A DNA stretch of 64,000 bases from Pomphorhynchus laevis (GCA_012934845.2 WNNJ02003050.1:1-64000); one strand, 5' to 3'. Shown: positions 1 to 13,030, counted from the stretch's first letter. Notes: a model not told the origin generated them from the sequence alone. Numbers and translations are program-made.

Positions 1-1020
1 TATTCTTATTATTAATATTAATTATAATATGTTTATTTTAAAATTAATAAATTATAAAATTATCAAAAAATTTTATTTTAAAACTAAAATTGACATTTTG
101 TTTTAATTTTTTAATGACATGCTGGAGAATCATGAAACATGACAATCAATAAAAATTTGTTGACATTTGCTAGTGCTCATTTTCTTATATCTTTTTAAAG
201 CATAAATAGTATTTGTTTTAATTTACAAATATTTTATATTAGAAAAGGATATCTTTATAAATTAAATTCATTTACGATTTTCACTGCAATCCATTATTCT
301 TTTATCTTAGAGCATTTGGAGCTACAAATGCTTACACTATTATTTAGAACATGTAATTTAATTGCTGAATTAACGTTTTAATAGACAAATAGAGAAAGAA
401 TCCTTATCCACCTAATTCGTCGGAATGGGAACAAATGGAATCATGCATCAAGTAATTAGCAACTTGCGGCTGATATGTTGGCTTTATCTTTTTTAATCTT
501 ATGTTTAAAGCATGGATTGTATCACTTTTTAAAATGCGTATGAAGTAAGAAAGCTGTAAGTTACAAGTTCGTAAAACCAAATAAATTATTTCAAGGATCC
601 ATAATACTGGATAAGTTGGTGAATGTATGATTTGCGTAATTACAATTGATTACGTTACGAATTTAAATTAATTGGGTGGCTGACATCCTAATTTTATAGG
701 TAGTTTGTAAGAAGGAATTTAGAGTTAACGAATTAAACCATGAAAGTTTAAATTATCTATTCTCTAATTACATTCATTGTGAATATTTACTGCTTGAATC
801 TAATTTTTAGAAAAGTGGATGCATTCAAATTTTTTTAAAGTATTTTAATTGAAACGTTTTTCTAAGTCGATATGCTGATTTTTAGTATTTTAGTAATGGT
901 AAGCGAGTTATATTTATAAAAGTTAGACTTCAATTTTGTCATTTAATGATGACGTGATGTATCCTAGCTTTCACTAATCTCAATTTATTGTTATCTAATG
1001 AATATCCAATTAAATGTGAT
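1..1020. other. AT-rich upstream region, no gene seen
   Basis: No coding exon, RNA gene or recognisable transposon could be supported here. It precedes the FMR-family gene and may hold its promoter and a non-coding first exon. The reason is that the first coding exon is entered directly from a pyrimidine-rich AG acceptor at 1021-1029. No TATA box or initiator could be singled out against the AT-rich background. Confidence 0.5.
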
Positions 1021-1031
1021 TTTTTCTAGAT

Positions 1032-4000
1032 ATGGATTTAAACGACCTTTTTGTCGAGGTCATTAGAGAAGATGGTGCCTGGTACAAAGTGAGTGAATAA
1101 AATTTAGTTTTATTGTCGTTATCAACTATATTTTGCGATAGGGTCTTGTTCATGATTTTACGGATGAGGGCATTGAAGTAATCTTTCCAAACACGTAATC
1201 TATTTTGACGAAAACGTTCGTATATTATTTGTGTACTTTGCTTTGCAGCCAATTACCTCCATCAACTGTAAGATATGATCAGGTGAAACCAGTCCCCTCA
1301 AATGGTGATTCAACACCGAAAGCACCGGAGATTGGCGATCACTGCGAGGTATTTTCGATCTATCCAACGATGTTATTTAATGCTAGATTGTATGTGGAAC
1401 TCAGATTTGCTCAATTTCTGGGCCTAAAATTGAAATTTGCAATTTTAAATTCTATTTCTAAAACAATTTTCTTATTAGAACTTTAATTAGTCAAGAAAGA
1501 GCAATAAATAAGAGACAATAAAAATTTAAAATTATTGTTGCACTTTATTAACACTTCGCTATTATTGGCACTTTATTTTACTATCATTTATGATAGTAAT
1601 TATTAATAATTAATAATTTATTAATTATTAATTAATAATTATTAATAATTAATAATTAATTATTAAATTATTATTTTTATTATTTCATTTGTATTGAATC
1701 CTTAATTATCAGTTACACTATTGAATCCTTGATTAACGCTATATATAGCTTAATTTAATAAGTATTTAATTTAAAATAGCATAAAAAGTATTTATAAAAA
1801 ATATTTAATCAAATAAAATCAAAAAGTGTCATTGCCTTTTCTATGCATGTACGCATATTATCTCTCTATTTGACACTCGTATTTTCCAATGCGCCTGTAA
1901 AATACATTCGTATATTTATGTGTAATTCGTTCTCCTCCTTGTCTGACATGACTATTCGAATAAGAAAAATCCTCGATTGGATTTAATTGTGGCTTCAAAA
2001 GGGTAAGTACATGGTTCCTTTGGCATGATGCCTTCCTCACAGCAGCCGTTATATATATTCACGAGAATTATCTGTTTTATTACCGATCCTTCAATATATA
2101 AAGCATTGATGATGGAAGAACCAAATAAATGAGTTGATCTAGTAGAAAAACAGGACAGATATCTACGAAACTATCAAAGATAATAATTGTTCATTCATTA
2201 ATATCTACTTGAATTAGACGACTATAACGCAGGCAATTCTGTATGAATAAAGTGTGATATTATTTTTTAAGCTCTCACTTTCAGATTCTCACTGATCAAT
2301 TGTTTCAATTACTAAAGCGCACATTTCGCTAAAGTCATTTTGTAATAAAAACGTTGTTCTTTATATTTGCTTTCAGGTTCAACTTGCATCAAAAGACGGC
2401 GGTACTATAGGATGGGTAGAGGGAGTCATCAAAGATGCTCGAGGTGACTTTTTCGTTGTCGATATTATTAATCGAGAAAATGAGACATCAAAAAGTGACA
2501 TTTTTCCCAGTGAGCGTATTCGAGCCATCAATAATCAGTAAGTTTTCACATATCATCTAAAAGTGAAACTACTGTTTTCTTTAGAGAACCAATGTCTCCT
2601 GGTTGTTTATTTCGATATCGTGTACATTTAAACGAAAATCTGGAAGAACTGTGGGTTTTTGAATTTTTGAGAAATTTTATTTTTCATTTGTTAGATTTAG
2701 AGCAAGTGACGATAAAAGCCATAAGTTCCTCAAAGAACCACTGTCGCCTTCACGTCTGTATTACGATAAAAACACAAAAGAATTGGTACTGCTGGTAAGC
2801 TTAATTAAAAGATTGTTATGCTTCTTTAAGGTTTAATCTTTTTTCTCAGCTGGGATTATCAATTAGCTTATAAATTTTCAACCGAATTGCTCTGTAAGCA
2901 ATTTTTATAAATGCGCTCTATAAAAACCTAACGTTGATAACACTCCTTGTGTTATCTCAGATAACATCATTTTTTACTTTTGATTTATTTTTCTTTCACA
3001 GTAATGAATTACCATGAAAGTTTTCACTCGAATCGTTTACTTTAAAAGAATTAGTTGAATTTAAATATTTTGTCAAATTTACAAATGTTTGTTTTTGCCA
3101 TGCAGACAGATTCCCAAACATGTCTTAAACGAGCAACAATGATGATTGAAATGCATTTAAAATGCCTTGACATCAAAAGCGCAATTATTCGCAAATCAAA
3201 AAATGCATTGGACAGAATAAAGGTTTATTTTAATGTGTCAGTTATTTATTAAATGATCATTATTTTCTGCTTAGTATTCGTCAGGATCAATTACTTCAAG
3301 GCATTCATGTGAATTTCAAGTAAAAGAATCTGTAATGGGCCTTGCAATCGGTTCACGAGGCACTAATATTATAAGTGCAAGGCGAATACCTGGAATTACT
3401 CAGATCGATACTGATCATGCTACCCTTACGTTCCGAATCTACGGAGAGGTATGATCTTTAACTATTTATGACTCTAGCTATCATGTGTTGCAAATTATAT
3501 GCTTGTTAGTACAAAGGACTTCAAATTCTTTATCAAGTTTGTATTAAGTGATATGAAATATTGCTTTGATACGATAAGTTAAATTGGGATTTGATAATAA
3601 AAGAGAAATAATTTTACATATTACAGCCATTTTTCTGTCTCAATTCAAAATTAAATACTTATTATAAATGACTAAAGGATTATTGGTGGTACATTTAGAC
3701 AGAAGAGGCCGTCAATCAGGCCAGGGCAATGCTAGAGTTTGAAGAATGTGTTGTGATGGTACCTCGAGCTATTATAGGTTCGCACATATTGAACATTAAA
3801 ATTGAGACATATATACATTATCTTTATTTCCAGGTAGGGTTATCGGCAAAAACGGAGGTACAATCCAGGACATTGTTGACCGATCGCAAATATTAAGAGT
3901 CAAAATCGAAGGCGATAAAGACCGCACTATTGAAGGAGAAGAGGTTTATTAATATTTATTTTTTTCATCAACTTTTTGTATAAAGGACAAGGTGCCTCTG

Positions 4001-5975
4001 ATATTTACCGGAACTGTGGAAAGCATTAATAATGCAAAAATTCTTTTGGACTTTTATATTGCACATATCACTGAAATTGATGAGCTTGCGCGGGCATACA
4101 ATAAACTGATGGACGAAATACACAAATCGATGCCTCAAGCCCCTATTAACAAGACTCCAAGGTTACCATATCAAGGTCAAAATGATATGCCTGTTAGAGG
4201 ACGTACAATGCCACCGGGAATGTACAGAGGAGGTAAGTGCTTATTACACAAGTGTCCATAAAAGATAATCGGCATTAATGTTACCAATACATGATGTATT
4301 TTTATAATTTCCATAATCATACTTTAATTACATATTTTTATACATGACAAAGTAATATATTAATAATATTTTACTTTATCCTTTACATTTTTAATTCTTT
4401 GTAAATTCATATTTTATATATTTCACATATAATAATTTTTTGAATGGATAATAATCCTTAAATGTATTAGAATAAGGTACGCGTGTATTTGTTCCCGCTG
4501 CTATGCTGGGTCAAGGAATAGGGGCCAAAACCTGATAGCATTGCAGTTGCCCTGATAACTTTTTTAATATTCAAATACATTGTATTGAATTTTGAGAGCA
4601 GGATCAAAAAGGAAAACTTTTCATTTTTATATTTAGCTATAATTTCTGTTAACATCAGAAAAAAATTAAAATAAAAAAATAAAAAAATATCAAATAATAA
4701 CATCATATATTATTTGTTAATCAATTCATAAAAATTGATTTTTATTTTAAATTTTAATTATAAATTTTAACTTTATAAATTATATAAAATCTTGTATAAC
4801 AAATATTTTTATTTATCATTATAAATAATTATTTATAATTTAATTTTTTTATTTAGTATCATTTTTTATGTATAAATAATATAAAATATGTACACAGTTA
4901 GCTAATCTAATTTAAAATCATTAATTTAATAGGGTTTAGCACACCATATGTTTCTTAGATAAAAGGGAAATATGGTCTATACCAAAAATTGAAAGGCAGC
5001 ATTGAAAATGCATAGCCATAAATGGCTGTTCAACAAAAATTTCCGATTGTAGACAACACCAGAAATAAAAAATTTAATACTAAATGTATTAAATTTTATT
5101 TAACAACAAAAAATGAAACTTGTAATGTTTAAAAAAGCTTTCCTGAAATGCTAGTAACTAGTTTAATAATAAATACTCCAATGGGAAACGAATATTATTA
5201 AAAATTTTATATAACAAGTATTTATTATTTGTAATTATAATTATTTAATTTTTTATGATTTATACAACTAATTTCGAAAATTGATAAATTGTATATACGG
5301 ATAGTAACTTATATTTTATCTATAACTAATGGTCATCCAGTATCGACATTTAAATTATAATTTATGTTTAATTTATATATAGTATAAAATTCGTGGATTC
5401 AGTAAGCTGATCAGATGTATAATAGTACAATTATAAATTATATAATCAGGGTTATCGTAATATAATTACATATAACTATCTTTTATAACAATTATTTTTT
5501 GTAACATTATTTATAATATAAAACATATTATTAAAATGTACTATTAATTTTAGTTTTGTAAGGCTGTTTATCTCTGTTTACCGTAATTTTAATTTAATTA
5601 TGATATGTTAGTTATCAGCTTTCGTTCACGGAAGGTTTAAATTTCTTTCTATTAGGAAATCGACCGATGAATCCAAACTATGCTCATACGCAACAACAGA
5701 ACGCTCATCCCCAACATTTTACAGGCGGTAATCGACATACAGAATCTGGTGACCACTTTCAATCGAGGCCTCAGCGTAAACCGCGTTACCCTAATCCTAA
5801 TCCCCATTATAACCATCAATCTACAGCAGGAAATCACGTACCGACCCAAGCAGCAAATGGTTCATCATCAATGGCGAATAATCATTTCCGTCAACAGGAT
5901 AACCATTATCCTCATCAACAGCATGCACAACAGCAAGCTGGCACACATGCAACTGCTTCGGCTGGTGATTCTTAA
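1032..5975 (+). CDS. FMR1: FMR1/FXR-family RNA-binding protein (12 coding exons, 527 aa)
   Basis: FMRP/FXR proteins bind mRNA and ribosomes in the cytoplasm and repress translation. Exons joined in frame with GT..AG introns: 1032-1088, 1142-1194, 1249-1348, 2377-2537, 2585-2650, 2695-2794, 3106-3222, 3275-3448, 3699-3777, 3834-3943, 3986-4232, 5656-5975. Residues 1-120 form the paired Tudor/Agenet module ([11 protein letters not shown], then [16 protein letters not shown]). KH1 lies at about 219-276 with a GSRG loop at 244-247, and KH2 at about 280-375 with GKNG at 307-310. The tail (about 420-527) is rich in Q, H, N and P. Only scattered RG pairs occur, so there is no clear RGG box, and the protein is shorter than human FMRP (632 aa). 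An AG acceptor abuts the ATG, implying a 5' UTR exon or a spliced leader. The 1.4-kb last intron holds a Penelope 3' tail. Family assignment is firm; FMR1 versus FXR orthology is not decided. Confidence 0.95.
4440..4560 (+). mobile_element. Penelope-like 3' tail fragment in FMR intron
   Basis: A degraded, isolated copy of the 3' tail found beside Penelope-like reverse transcriptase sequences at 16.5 and 31.1 kb. It shares the block from CCCGCTGCTATG through GGGGCCAAAACCTGATAGCA. Orientation is plus, the same as the host gene. The inner helix (CTGCTATG with CATTGCAG, one mismatch) survives. The outer helix seen in other copies is lost. AT-rich sequence to about 5.4 kb may belong to the same insertion, but its end cannot be fixed. 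Confidence 0.6.
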
Positions 5976-6417
5976 GAGTTATCAGCAGGTGTTAAGCGTC
6001 ATAAAGATTATTTGATCTCTACTACAATGTGTCTCTGTTTCGATTTATCAAAAACTTTATATATGTTGATTGTTTTTCAGTTTTTGAATAATTATACCAT
6101 CAAGTCTCGGCAATTGTCCATTGGTAAATATCTCCATTGCTCTGGCAGTGCAGATTTTTAACTTATGCAAATTAGTTTCCAGGAAACGCTTTTTGATGTT
6201 GTAATATTGAGTCAACTCTTTGTAATTTAGAAGAGAGTTTAAAAAGTATATTTATTCGAATTGCATTGATTATTTTGATTACAGGTGATATTTCTGAATA
6301 TAATTAAATGAATTAACCTTACAAATTATTTGAGCTAACAAATTTCAACAAAATGTTGCACGTTTAATGGCCCGAATGATGTCTGCAAAACATGCCAATG
6401 TGCTAAAGAGTATTTAT

Positions 6418-6431
6418 AATAAACGAATAAA
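6418..6431 (+). promoter_or_regulatory. Candidate poly(A) signals of the FMR gene
   Basis: Two overlapping AATAAA hexamers occur about 440 bp after the FMR stop codon, before the repeat-rich intergenic DNA. In such AT-rich DNA the hexamer is common, so this is a plausible rather than proven 3' end. Confidence 0.35.
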
Positions 6432-6469
6432 TATACAATGTATTTATTCTAAACGAATAATAAATAATT

Positions 6470-6585
6470 TAATATATTTCGCTAACTACTGTTAGCATCT
6501 TCTGAAAATTACCAAGGTAATAAGTTAGCAAAATATCAAAAATAATTTATTTCCTTTGATCCAGCTCCAATAATTATTTAAAATA
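6470..6585. repeat. Foldback MITE fragment
   Basis: Shares with the element at 29,569-29,709 the inner block ATATTTCGCTAAC...GTTAGC and the terminal block TTTGATCCAGCTCCAATAAT. A similar degraded piece lies at about 4,590-4,660. It looks like a non-autonomous DNA element with no coding capacity. Confidence 0.5.
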
Positions 6586-6599
6586 ATTTCAAATTCAAT

Positions 6600-8930
6600 T
6601 TAAATAATTATTAAAATAATTTCAAAGTCAATTAAAATTATAAAAAGAGTCAAGTGTAATAAAATAAGTAGAAAATTTAAAAATATTCTAATAATTAGTT
6701 TGATAATAATTATAATTTAAAATACATTTTTGAACAAATGCAAAATATAAAAGTCGAAAGTCTAGTATTATGTTTGTTAAATAAAAATGTATTATTAAAT
6801 TGATAAAATGTTAAAAGATAATAAAGAATAACTTAATAATAAACGAATAATAATTAATTTAATATTTCATTATAATTATTAAATAGTCAAATTTAATAAA
6901 TTATTTAAAAGAAATAGAATTTGTGCATTTTATAAAAGTGGAAAATTCAAAACTAAATAAAAATGTGGAATGTATTATTTTATATCTCTGTCGCCTTACG
7001 ACGCTGAGCATAAAAATACAGAATAAAAAGTGTATAATGCTTTTGATTTTAAGGCAAATTCTTGTCGATATGATCCAGTTCATTATTCGTTGGAATTTAA
7101 ACACAAAAAATTGATTTATAAGATAAAAAGGAATTTTGCATTTGCATAAACGATTATGGTATCCATGACTCGAAGCTCACAGTATAAGAGGCTTTTTAGT
7201 TGACTTACTATTGTAAGTATATATACTAGATTATTTGATTACGTTATTATATATTAATATACATTAGTATTAGATTTTCGGCCCCGCGTGGCCGAATGGT
7301 GGAGGCGTGTGCATTGCAAACTCTATGTACGGGGTTCAAACCTCGATCATGCACTCTCTATTGACTTCTCTGTAAGCACACGTCAAAGCCACAAGATCGC
7401 GTTGTCGAAAGACGTTGGGGCACCCGATGATGAAGCGGGACCACTCTTCATTAGTATTAGATTTTGATTTTACCATTTTTGGTTTTGGAAAGTTTTTCAT
7501 ATTAATGAAATGAAATTGGATTATATTATATTAATATTACATTATATTAAAGATAATATAATGATAAATTATTATTTTTAGACATATTATTTATAATGTG
7601 GTTATAACTTATTCATCTATCGCAACAGCAATTTTCGACATAAAAGTCAAATTTAAGAAAAATCTAATAATAACGTATTTAATAATTATAAAGATTAAAA
7701 AGAAATTAGACGTGCAATACAGTAGAAGATTCAAGAATAATTTTAAAGTTATTTGGTAATTGTATAATAATTAAACATGAATTGGACAAACAAAGTGTAT
7801 AAGAGTAGATAATTCAAAAATAATCTAATGATAATTAATATAATTTATTATAATTATTAATTGGACAATTGCAATATATAAATGTAAAAAGTTCAAGAAC
7901 AGAATAAAATGTCTAATTTAAAGTTTATTATAATTAACAAGCCAAATTATGCATTCCAAATATAAAAATTAAAAATTCATGAATTTATTATAATAAGAGA
8001 ACATTTATTTAACCCACTGCCTCTCGGTATTGGGCATTAAAAAGTGACCATTTAAAATAGTCAAAAGATCATTACATGAATGTGCATAAATAAAGAATAA
8101 AAAACGTGATATTAAAATTATTAAACAGAAATTGGTCAAATGCAATATAAATAGGCTAATAAAACATTATTTAGTAATTATTATTAAACAAAATAGTCAA
8201 ATATAATTTATAAAAGTAAAAATCCAAGAAATACACTAATAATAAATTAATTATAATTATTTTTAAAGGAAATTAGTCAAATGCAATATATGAGTAGATA
8301 ATTTAAGAATAATCTAATAATTAATTTTTAATAATTAATTATAATTAATAAATCGAATTTAGTAATTAATTAAAAGGAAATTAATAAATGCTATATATAC
8401 CGGTGGAAAATTCAAAAACAATAATTAATTGAAAAAATTAAATAATTAGTTAAACAAAAATTGTACAAATAAAATTCAAAGGTAATAAATTAAAGAATAA
8501 TCTGAAAAATTAATTGAATAATTAAGAATATTAGACGGAATTAATGCAATATATACCAGTAGAAAATCCACGAATATTCATTAATAATAAAGACAGAAGT
8601 TAACAGAAGTTAGTTAAATATAATATAAAAAGTGAAAAATTCAAGAATAATCAAATAAGTAATTTAATAATTAGTAATAATTATTAAAGATAAATTAGTT
8701 AAATGAATTTATAAAGAAAATTTAATAATTGATTAAACAGTAATTGTATAAATGCAATTTAAGAAAGTATAAAGCTCGAGAAAAATAAAAGTATAAAACT
8801 TTATACAATGCAATATATAAAATTAGAAACTTCAATAATTATAAAATTAGAAAATTCACAAATAATCTAAAAATTATTAATTAAATAGTCATAATAATCA
8901 TCAGATAATAATCATAATTATTGAAAGTTT
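6600..8930. repeat. Degenerate AT-rich satellite, unit about 80 bp (left block)
   Basis: The motif AATTCAAGAATAATCTAAT followed by TAATTAATTATAATTATTAAA and an AATTGGACAAATGCAATATATAA phrase recurs at intervals of about 71-111 bp, for example near 7,724, 7,809, 7,889, 7,970, 8,223, 8,294, 8,405, 8,480, 8,555 and 8,635. Copies are diverged. The block contains no gene and is interrupted by the SINE at 7,279. It resumes at 12,350 beyond the LINE copies. Confidence 0.7.
7279..7448 (+). mobile_element. tRNA-derived SINE with 17-bp target duplication
   Basis: The 170-bp insert begins with a tRNA-like head. A box-A-like TGGCCGAATGG lies near 7,290 and a box-B-like GGGTTCAAACCTC near 7,335, so RNA polymerase III transcription is likely. 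The body ends GAAGCGGGACCACTCTT rather than in poly(A). It is flanked by a perfect 17-bp direct repeat, CATTAGTATTAGATTTT, at 7,262-7,278 and 7,449-7,465. This is the hallmark of LINE-mediated retroposition and indicates a fairly recent insertion. The partner LINE is not identified. Confidence 0.85.
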
Positions 8931-9300
8931 TTGAAAGTTTTGTAATGTGGTAAATGCACACAGATTGTGTGTTTACAAGCCCACGAAATCGAAACATTGA
9001 AAGCAATAATTACTCGTTTAGAAGCATTGATTAAAAAAGACTTTTTTAACGTAACAAATGCGTGCCAGCGCACGCTTACATGACCACAACAAAAATGTAA
9101 ATCATGTGTCGAGAAGGTGTGAACGAAGGAGGTGTTTGAATGTGATAAATGAGGGAGCGCGGCGGATGTCGAGGGGGAGTTGATTCCAGGCGAGTGAGGC
9201 GGCGACGAGGAAGGATCAGAGACCATAGCTCTTGGAGTAATTGGGAACGTGAAAGGATCGAAGACCATAGTTGCTGGTTTAGAAGCATTGAACATAGGCT
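8930..9300 (-). mobile_element. L2/CR1-like LINE 3' end, truncated copy
   Basis: This minus-strand fragment shares its terminal ~100 bp with the neighbouring LINE at 9,430 (GGGCTTGTAA, then CACAC..GTGTG arms, then CATT..CCACATTA). It looks like a 5'-truncated 3' UTR copy. Open frames across 8,918-9,343 are low-complexity and show no recognised domain. Confidence 0.65.
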
Positions 9301-9429
9301 CTTCTCTTTATTTTTAGCATATATTTTAAAAATTGTAATATAATTATATTAATTGTTTTTTATTTGGTTTCTCGTTTCCGGTTAAAAATATATCTAATCT
9401 AAATAGTAAAAATATAAGTGTTAACGAAA

Positions 9430-10726
9430 GAAAACTTTTTAATGTGGCTAATGCACACAGACTGTGTGCTTACAAGCCCATGAAAGCGAAACATTGAAAA
9501 CAATAGTTACTCGTTTAGTAGCATTGATTGTAGTTGCTTTATGAAAAATTGGAATGAGGATGAAGATCGCAGGTGATCAGGCAGGGAATTCCAAAGTAGA
9601 GGAGCAGCGATATGTAGGGATCGACGGTCGAAGTTGGTTGAGTAAAGAGGTACGTGTGGCAGAAGAGAAGCACATGAACGTAGGTAAGTAGAAAGATAGC
9701 GAGATTCACTTAGAGTTGTCAGATATAGATAAGAAGGATAATTGCAATGGAGAAGGCGATAGGTTAGACAAAACAGACGAAAATGAACGCGATGTTCAAT
9801 ACTTAGCCATCCAAGTTTTGATAAATAGGAGGAGATGTGATCGTATTTACAAGTCAGAAGGGATGCACATATCAGTGTTAATGAGGCGCTGAAGAGGTTT
9901 AATGGCTGACTTGGAAGATAAGACGAGAAGGCTAAGTCAGTAATCAATACGTTGGAAAAGCAGGGAGGAAATAAGAGATTTACATGAACTAAAATCTAGA
10001 GAATTTCTGACGAGACAAATAACACGCAGAAGAATATTTAAAGATCTAGTTTTATCACGAATGAAGAGATCGATATGCAGGTTATTGTTGAAGTGAACAC
10101 CTAGAAATACTAGTTTATCTACAGCAGGAATAATTGTGGCCTGAAGATAGAGAAGGAGGAGATGCCGAAACGGAGGAGGGCAAAATCCATAACACTTTAG
10201 ATTTGGTAGGATTGAGGGATATGCGCAAAGAAATTAGATTTTCTGAAAGAGCATGAATACAATTTGAAGAGGATATGAAAAATTGGCTTAGGGAATGGGG
10301 AGACTAGTGAAAATAAAGAAGTATATCATAAGCATACTGCATTAGTCTGAAGCAGAATTTATTAGTTATAAAAGTATAATCTTCAAGAGGAGGCGTAAAG
10401 AGAATAGGGCTAAGTACTGAACCTTGATGTACATCACAAAAGAGTACAAAAATGATAACACATTGAATTAGAATGGACCGAAAATGATCGATCGGAGAGA
10501 TACGAAGAGAACCAATCCAAGGTAGACAAGGAGAATCAATGATGGTAGCGAAAACGAGAAATAAAGATTTTGTGATCGACAAAGCCGAATGCAGATAAAG
10601 ATCGTGCGATATTGTCACACTACAAAGTCTTTTGTAACGAGCTGAGAGCAGATCAGATAATACTATATGCCATACTAGTTCGATGGAATGATTGGGACGG
10701 AAGGCATATTGAAAAGAAGAGTATAG

Positions 10727-10782
<56 letters not shown>

Positions 10783-12250
10783 ATTTGATCAAAAACAAGG
10801 TGTTCAAGAATTTTATATTAGGTTAGTAAAATTGATATTGGGCGATAAGATGAAGGAATAGAGGGATCAAGAGATGTCTTCTAATAGGGGACGAACAATA
10901 GCCGCTTTACAAAGAATAAGAAATATTCCATTCCGGATCGACGAGTTAAAGATGATGGTAAGAAAAGAGATAATTAACTGGAAGATTTGCTAGATTATTT
11001 ACTTTAAGATTTGCTGAAAAATTTAATGGGTGGTAAATTGGAAGATGTGCAGGAGGATAGATTGGATGATTTACTGGAAGGAAATACTGGATGAATTGCT
11101 GGAGGATTTTCTGGAAGATATACGGGATTTAAAGGCTTCGATAGTAGGGTGTGGGAGCTAGATAAACTCGCAGTGTTGTTATTGTCTAGGTTTGGTTTCA
11201 GTTGACCAGTCCGTATAACCTTATTATTACGTATAACGAAATAGAGTAACGGACAGTTTTTCGCTTCTCGTTAAGTTTGGAGCGGTGAGTTTTGTAGGAA
11301 TCACGTTGTACTGATGACAGATCAGTAATTAGACAGACTAGAAAAGCTAGATGAATTTCGTAGCTTACTATAATATGAAAGTTCTTGACGTGGCATCAAT
11401 TTGTCAGTTGAAACAAGCAACCACGGATGAATATCAGTTTGTTTAGCGGAAAATCGTTTGAGTCGAATATACCGACATGTTAATAGATTTATCCCGATCT
11501 CAGAGAAAATGTTCTGGACGACGTCTTGATCATTCGATGAAACAGGCAACTTTTAAATGATTATGTTACACGAACGGTTTACCTGCTTATCACACTCCTG
11601 CACTAATCTGAGCGGGCCCAGATACTTGTTCAAATGATTGGCCGCGAAAACATATATTACAATCTCATGTCGAACCACACCTTCAAAAGTACGCGATCTA
11701 GTTACATTGGATTCTTCACAATCAGATGAAGTTCTTTCCAAAAAATTATTCGTCAAGTTTTTTGTCGTCTACTCAGCAATTTCAATTCGTGAGCGCTCAT
11801 CTCTTCAATTGATGATGAGCGTTTTGTTAAACAATATCCACAGTGGAACTACCGCAGAATGAAATCTTTATCGACGCTACGAGTAGCTTTCACATAGGTT
11901 CTCAGAATGCAACCAAGGCTTGAGCATTTGATATCAAGGGTTACGAAATCATCCGTATCTAACTTGCCTGTAGCAAGCTTACTAAGATCAGTTGGGTGCA
12001 AAGTAAAATTTGTGCTCGACTGAAAGCTGATAAGGTGCATAGTCGTAGAAGAATCGACTTCGCTGTTTGTTTGCATCACTGTTGGCAACTTGATCATCGA
12101 TCTGTCTACTGAAATAGCGTTTGGGTGGATAGTAGCACCTGAACCACGGTTTAAACATCTCGGAGCAACGCAATTGGTACATTTTTGACAAATGTGAACA
12201 CAAGCGTAAGCCTTTCAATCTGCGGAAAGTCCATTACAAGGACAGCATAG
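9430..12250 (-). mobile_element. L2/CR1-like LINE, degraded
   Basis: On the minus strand, 10,618-10,304 encodes part of a reverse transcriptase (GSVLSPILFT and QYAYDILLYFH, the Y-x-D-D box with one D replaced). 9,947-9,507 encodes the C-terminal module typical of L2/CR1 LINEs (HRVHFRLFCLTYRLL, APLLWNSLPDHLR). 12,218-11,322 holds broken frames with a possible Cys-rich finger (LRLCSHLSKMYQLRCSEMF) that may be ORF1. An (AT)n run sits inside at 10.73 kb. Several frame breaks make it inactive. It splits the AT-rich satellite. Confidence 0.8.
10728..10778. repeat. (AT)n microsatellite
   Basis: About 25 uninterrupted AT dinucleotides inside the degraded LINE. Confidence 0.95.
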
Positions 12251-12349
12251 CATATTTGATAAAGTATGAGATATCATTCAAGACCTTAAATCCGCTTAAT
12301 TGACTTTCTTCCAGAACAGAAAATGTATTGTATGTATATTTTTAAATCC

Positions 12350-13030
12350 AAGAAAATTATTGAACATAAATTAATCTAATATAATATAAAAAGTGGCAAA
12401 TATAAGAATAATCTAATAATAATCAATTTAATAATTTATTATATAATTTAAACATAAATTAAACATTTAATTTATAAAAGTTGATAATACAATAATAATT
12501 TATTAGCTATTAATTTAATAATTAATTATAATTATTAAACAAAATTAAAAAATGTTATATAAAAAAGAAAAGTTCAAGATTAATTAATTTAATAATTAAG
12601 TATTCTTATTTAACAGAAATTGGATAAAATCTAATACATAAAATAATAAAGAAAATCAAAGATAATCAAAAAGATTTTCATTTAATAATTAATCATAATT
12701 ATTTAACAGTAATTAGCCAAATATTAATATAAGTGAAATAATCAGGAATGATTAAATAATAATTTTTGAATAATTAATTAAAAATCATAAACAGAAATTA
12801 ATTAAAATAAATTTAATTAAAATAATCAATTAGAATTAGCTAAATGAAACAAAACTAAAACATTTAAGGAAAATCTTATAATAATTATAATTATAAATCA
12901 GAAATTGGGCAAATACAATGATATGGTAAAATTCAAGAACAATGTAATAATAAATAATTAATAATTACTTATAATTATTTAGCAGGAATTGGACAAATGC
13001 AATATTATAAAATCAATGTTAATTCTCTCA
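12350..13030. repeat. AT-rich satellite, right block
   Basis: Same degenerate ~80-bp phrases as 6,600-8,930 (AAGAATAATCTAATAATAAT; ATTATTAAACAGAAATTGG). The two blocks were probably one array before LINE insertion. No gene seen. Confidence 0.65.

Noticed and set aside
5652-6015. Alternative frames on both strands over the last FMR exon
   Set aside because: They are shadows of the long, biased FMR C-terminal coding exon.
7279-7350. Functional tRNA gene
   Set aside because: Boxes A and B are present, but the cloverleaf does not close and the insert has SINE-type flanking duplications.
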